This document shows positions 59,743-64,000 of a stretch of DNA of 64,000 nucleotides, one piece after another (position 1 is the first letter of the stretch; each line of letters opens with the position of its first letter). A program made the position numbers and the translations under genes. This stretch comes from Gossypium raimondii (taxonomy: Eukaryota > Streptophyta > Magnoliopsida > Malvales > Malvaceae). Under the pieces are notes generated by a model, which saw nothing but the letters and a program-made list of their open reading frames with translations, did no database searches and was not told where the DNA came from. The stretch is taken from contig NC_068570.1 of NCBI RefSeq assembly GCF_025698545.1, forward strand, positions 58,299,924-58,363,923, written 5' to 3'.

Positions 59743-60720
59743 ATTTTTGACATCTTCCACAACACACCTTTGGGAGGTCACTCTGGAGTCCATGCAACTC
59801 GCCAAAGAATATCAACTATATTGTATTGGAAGGGGCTTTCCAAAGATGTACATGCTTGGGTTCACGAGTGTGTGACGTGTCAAAGATGTAAGTCGGACAA
59901 TGCAGCATCGCCTGGTCTGTTGCAGCCGTTGCCTATTCCAGAACGGGTTTGGTCTGACATTAGCATGGATTTCATCGAGGGACTGCCATTGTCTTAAGGG
60001 AAATCAACCATCTTGGTAGTGGTTGATCGTTTGACCAAGTACGGACATTTTTTGGCACTTGATTATCCCTTCTCGGCTCTTACAGTGGCACAAGAGTATT
60101 TCACCCATATTTACAAGCTTCATGGGATTCCAGAGAGCATTGTCTCCGATAGGGACAAAATTTTCCTGAGTCAGTTTTGGCAGGAGTTGTTCAAACACAT
60201 GGGAACCAAGTTGAAGAAATCTACAGCTTATCATCCCCAGACAGATGGGCAGACCGAGGTGTTAAATAGATGTTTGGAGGGATACTTGCGATGCATGGTT
60301 GGGGAGAAACCTTCAGCATGGTTATCATGGTTACCATGGTGAGTGGTGGTATAACACAACACACCATTCAGCAATTCACACAACGCCTTATGAGGCTCTT
60401 TATGGACAACCCCCACCTATACATCTAACTTATGTGGTCGGTGTATCCCCAGTAGCTTCAGTCGATCGAACCTTACAGCATAGAGAGATTATACGGAAGG
60501 TTCTTAAGTTTCACTTGTCCTGAGCTCAAGACAGAATGAAACAAATGGCTGACAGAAAAAGAACAGAAAGGGAGTTTCAGGTGGGTGACTTAGTTTATTT
60601 GAAGCTTCAGCCATATCGTCAACACTCTCTGCGCAAATTCAGAAACCAAAAATTGTCACCTCGATACTTTGGTCCTTTTCCTGTGGAAGCTCGAGTAGGA
60701 TAGGTGGCTTATAATTTGAC
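59743..60720 (+). pseudogene. Chromovirus integrase, broken
   Basis: It carries the HHCC zinc domain (GGHSGVHATRQRI...CVTCQRCK) and the DDE core (SMDFIEGLP, VSDRD and TEVLNR). There is a TAA at 59,995, a frame change near 60,340, and stops near 60,521 and 60,701. The later part resembles the GPY/F segment ([13 protein letters not shown]). Confidence 0.85.
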
Positions 60721-60839
60721 ATTGCCCGTTTTAGCTCGAATTTATCACACTTTCCATGTTTCCCAGCTAAAGAAGCATATCGGTTCAGCAGTGAGTGCTC
60801 CCACGCTACCACCGGTTACCTCGGATGGTGCTCTCCTTA

Positions 60840-61000
60840 AGTCTCCAGTGTGAGTGTTGGATAGGAGGATGGTCCGACAAGGCAATCATGCTACAGTGGA
60901 AGTATTGGTTGAATGGACAGACACTTTTCCTGAGGATGCTTCCTGGGGGAAGTTATCTGAGTTACAACGCAGGTTCCCTACCTTTAATCCTTGAGGACAA
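60840..61000 (+). pseudogene. Chromodomain-like end of the integrase
   Basis: VLDRRMVRQGNHATVEVLVE is followed by W-T and a terminal FPEDASWGKLSELQRRFP segment, the usual C-terminal chromodomain-like module of plant chromoviruses, thought to steer insertion to heterochromatin. Some aromatic-cage positions are not obvious. Confidence 0.7.
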
Positions 61001-61023
61001 TGATTTCTTTTAAAGGGGGAAAT

Positions 61024-61309
61024 TGTTATGGTTCTTATTATGGTTCTATTATTGTTATGTGGGTTATAATAATTAGTTAAAGTGCTGCGTTTTTGTTAAA
61101 TACGTTTAGTAATACGGTGAGTTTGGATTGAACAAAACGGGTGCGTTTAGTAGAATTAGGTAATGGGTTGACTATATTACGTGTAACAGAAAAGAGGTTG
61201 GGCATGAAATTGAATATTGAATTTTCAGCTTCTCTGCTCTTTAGCTCTTTCTCTCTAGATTCTTTTCTTCTTCTTAGATTCTATTTCTTCTCGAGAACAT
61301 TCTTCAACA
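61024..61309 (+). repeat. 3' LTR of the chromovirus
   Basis: 286 bp, preceded by the purine tract at 61,012-61,023 and followed by AGGTG. Confidence 0.93.
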
Positions 61310-61873
61310 AGGTGGCGCCGATTCGACGACTCCGACGAAAGAGGTAAGCTTCCCTTTTTTTTTATATTTTAGACGAATAAAAAAAGAAAAAAACAAAAAT
61401 AAGGAAAAAGAATAATTGTGAATGACAAACACCGATTAAATAAAACTATAAAAAACCTTTGTTAAAAAAAATCGAATCTGTATTGTTCAATCTTCTCCTC
61501 TGATTTCTCTCCCCTCCTCCCTTTACAAAGTAAAAATATGGCTTTATATAGCCCAAAACTAACTTCTTTTCCACTATATTTTTGCTGATGGACTCTCTGA
61601 GTCTGTGTTTGCAGGCGTTCGTGGAGCGCGCGTGGAGGATCGGCCCCGAGACGTGCGGCGGCTGGAGGCTTTGCTGGAGGCGGGGAGGCTGCTAGGCAAA
61701 CATGCGGCTAGGGTTTTGTTTTTTGGTTTTTAGTTTTGCTGTGTTGGGCTATTTTAATTGGGCTTGTATTTTAAAGATTTGGGCTGTGCTTTTGTTTTGT
61801 GCGGGCCTGTTTATTATTATATTTGTTTTGGTTTATTATGTGGGCCCAGGCAAATAATTGGTATTACAATTAT

Positions 61874-64000
61874 TATTGGTTTAGCAGTTGAATCGATCAA
61901 ACATATTGAATTGGAATTAGTAATTTGACTGGTTCAACCACTAATTCAATTATTAGAATATTGTATGCGATACTCTAAAATTGTATTACGTCATCAAACT
62001 TTTACATTTTTCAAGTTTAAAAACTAAAATAATTTAATTATTAAAATCGGTACTAAAGTGAATAAAAAATATAAATAGAAAAATAGATATAGTTACCAAA
62101 TTTGAGTATAAAATTATAATATTATCTCTTATAAATATGATATTGTCAATATTAGCGTATTATATGCAACTAATGGATAAAAAAATAAATATTAATCTCA
62201 TTATAGGTTCTTATAATATCTGTTCTTTTAGATACAATGTCTAGAACTACTCATAACCCCTTTCTAACCCTTAAATAGGAAGATAATACGTCTCAATGCA
62301 CTCGAATCCATGTCCTCTTACACTGACATAAATACCAATAACAATCGAGTTAAGACTCAAACAATATTAATAGATGAATTTTGTGTCGTAGGCCATTAGA
62401 TTTCACCTTGTTGATTTTTTTGCCTTTAGTATTTTACCATTATATATGTCTTTATGTGAAGACATATCTTACCATTAAAGTACATAATTCCACCACCTCT
62501 ATGATGGTGGAGGTGTGCTAAGATTTGCTTTAATTGGATTGTTAGCATTTTTAGTGCAATGATTTCCCGGTGATGTAGTTATAATCTTTCGAATTGATTG
62601 AATAAAAAATTATCATATGTTTATTTAATATTCTTTGTAAGTTATTTAAAATGTTTTTGTAAGTAAAATAAATTATATAAACAAAAATTGGTTAATTGAT
62701 TACTTGAGGTTTAACAAACATTAAATTATATTACATAGATTATAATGCGAGAAGACAACTTTTGTTTATAGGTAATTTAAATTTTTTGTAATACATGAGA
62801 TTAGATTGAGCAAATAACTTATATCAATTGCAAACATGATAAAGTCAGATGTGTGTTTCATGTAGGAAGGTTTTACACGTATCTTTGGTGAAGTAGACTA
62901 GAAACGTTTCACATGTCAACCAAGCATGTGATTGTGAGGATCATGCTTGTTGAGACGTGTTGACAAGTGAGGTTGTCTAAGACCTGGTTGGTGAGATATG
63001 TTTAACAATTGTCACCCCAAGTCGAGGGAAAAGTTATAAAGTGACCTTTCTTGAAATGAGATAATAGTTATAAAGTGACCTTTTCCAAGACGAGATAATA
63101 GAGTTTCGGGTTTATACTTTTTAAGAGGGGTAGGAGTCTTGACAACTTGTACTTTAGCAATATGTATGATAGAGAGGAGTTGTAACCACAAAGTTTCTAA
63201 GGGGTAATTGTCTATTGTTGTTGCAGTTGAAAAGTGGGTTTCAAAAGTGCAAGAGAAGAGTACTATGAAAAAGTATTGTTTATTAATTTTCAGTGTTCTC
63301 CATTGTTGCAAAAGAAAGTTAGTTAAATGATATGATGTTTAAATAATTTAACATAATGGCACATGAAGTATAAATTTTAAACACCTTTTAAGTAATTAAT
63401 ATATATTATTTGTAAAATTAATGATACATAAAATCATTTAAAAACTTAAATATAATAATAAATTATACTTTAATATTTTAATATAATGATACATAAAATA
63501 TATATTAATCTATTTTTATATACCTTTTAAATAATTAATATAAACAAGAGTATTTTGATACTTTTCACTCTCAAACACAAATGCCAAAAGCTAAAAATAC
63601 TTAAATATCAACTTTTGTGTTTGGGTGAAAAAACACTTTTGCCCCATAGTTTTGATGCCAAAAGTCATGGGGCCTAAGTCTTTACCTTCTTGCTTTGTGT
63701 TTTAGGCATTGTTAGTAATAGCTTGTCTTGGTAAATCGTGATAAGGTCGGTATTTGAGTGAGGTTTTTTTTTTTTTTCATAAATTCCCTCTATGTTATAG
63801 GACACATGTTCAAATCCCACCAAATGCAAATGTTGAGATTTCTTTGGTGGGTGATCAAGTGCACATGTAGAATCCATCTCTACAGACACCCAACGAAACT
63901 CTTCCACTATTGAACTTGTCGCCTCTTCAAACACTCGGGCTCTCAGTAGAGTCGAGAGACAAAATCCCCACTAGGGATAATACCAACTAGGGGCTAGGAG
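61874..64000. other. Intergenic spacer to the window end
   Basis: No gene supported. 63,360-63,540 contains two diverged copies of an AATATAATGATACATAAAAT unit. 63,800-63,900 has a GTTCAAATCCCACC B-box-like string. Confidence 0.5.
62220..62370 (-). repeat. SINE-like dispersed repeat, copy 2
   Basis: Matches 24,655-24,800 in the same orientation (GTCTAGAACTA, AAATAGGAAGATAAT, GCACTCGAATCC, AATCGAGTTAA). Confidence 0.6.

Larger units (their letters stand above)
56090..61309 (+). mobile_element. Reina-like chromovirus (Ty3/gypsy), complete structure, broken frames
   Basis: The element is 5,220 bp with 286-bp LTRs (56,090-56,375 and 61,024-61,309), TGTTATGG...TTCAACA, and a perfect AGGTG target duplication (56,085-56,089; 61,310-61,314). 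By eye the LTRs differ at about 8 positions. PBS GGTATCAGAGC is at 56,378 (tRNA-Met type); a purine tract AAAGGGGGAAAT precedes the 3' LTR. Order: gag, protease, RT-RNase H, integrase, chromodomain-like end. The short LTRs and size suggest the Reina clade (inference). It inserted into the solo LTR at 54,294-61,868. Confidence 0.93.
54294..61868. repeat. Solo LTR (2,350 bp) split by a nested chromovirus
   Basis: Starts TGCCGAAACC and ends GGTATTACA, flanked by perfect ATTAT duplications (54,289-54,293 and 61,869-61,873). Left part 54,294-56,089, right part 61,315-61,868. No internal gag-pol of its own was seen. Between 54,960 and 55,600 it is a run of TATATG/ATATGTAT-type short repeats. The GC-rich block around 55,860-56,089 and 61,315-61,360 is split by the insertion. 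An untranslated retroelement with unusual ends is the alternative. Confidence 0.82.

Overview
The window is nuclear DNA of a eudicot plant, most likely a cotton (Gossypium) or a close Malvales relative. This rests on plant-type split genes, AT-rich spacers, and LTR-retrotransposon, LINE, SINE-like and MITE sequences that I recognise as typical of cotton. The species is inference and was not searched. No bacterial, plasmid, CRISPR or phage features were seen.

Layout. 1-15,532 is a ruined resistance-gene cluster. A Ty3/gypsy (Tekay/Del-like) remnant (1-7,090), itself split by a solo LTR, sits against the LRR tail of one CC-NB-LRR gene (7,093-7,571). A LINE 3' end follows (7,900-9,350). A second CC-NB-LRR gene (11,244-15,532) carries several frameshifts and stops plus a very young 1,580-bp non-autonomous LTR element. 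16,028-49,098 is the gene-bearing part: six intact-looking genes, all on the minus strand, encoding a GH28 polygalacturonase (9 exons), a three-finger RanBP2-type zinc-finger protein, a small LEA-like protein (3 exons), an acyl-protein-thioesterase-like alpha/beta hydrolase (9 exons), cytochrome c oxidase subunit 5b (6 exons) and a DUF642 cell-wall protein (3 exons). One small plus-strand ORF of unknown family (31,534-31,851) lies head-to-head with the LEA-like gene. The exon chains were built by hand; each joins in frame, uses GT-AG borders (one GC-AG) and rebuilds a protein of the family's usual size. 49,099-64,000 holds spacers, SINE-like pieces and a solo LTR (54,294-61,868) with a Reina-like chromovirus nested in it.

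Working together. These are ordinary independent plant genes: pectin breakdown and cell-wall structure (polygalacturonase, DUF642), respiration (COX5b), lipid or acyl-protein hydrolysis, and stress protection (LEA). From memory, the order COX5b, hydrolase, LEA, RanBP2 zinc finger, NB-ARC, polygalacturonase matches a stretch of Arabidopsis chromosome 3 near At3g15640-At3g15720, so this is probably a conserved syntenic block.

I found no convincing new biological system. The most interesting signals are structural: nested TIR elements with 9-bp target duplications, one MITE family present in introns of three neighbouring genes, two LTRs of one family with different minisatellites at the same internal place, a 10-bp duplication that exactly accounts for one resistance-gene frameshift, and a possible orphan gene with a good core promoter.
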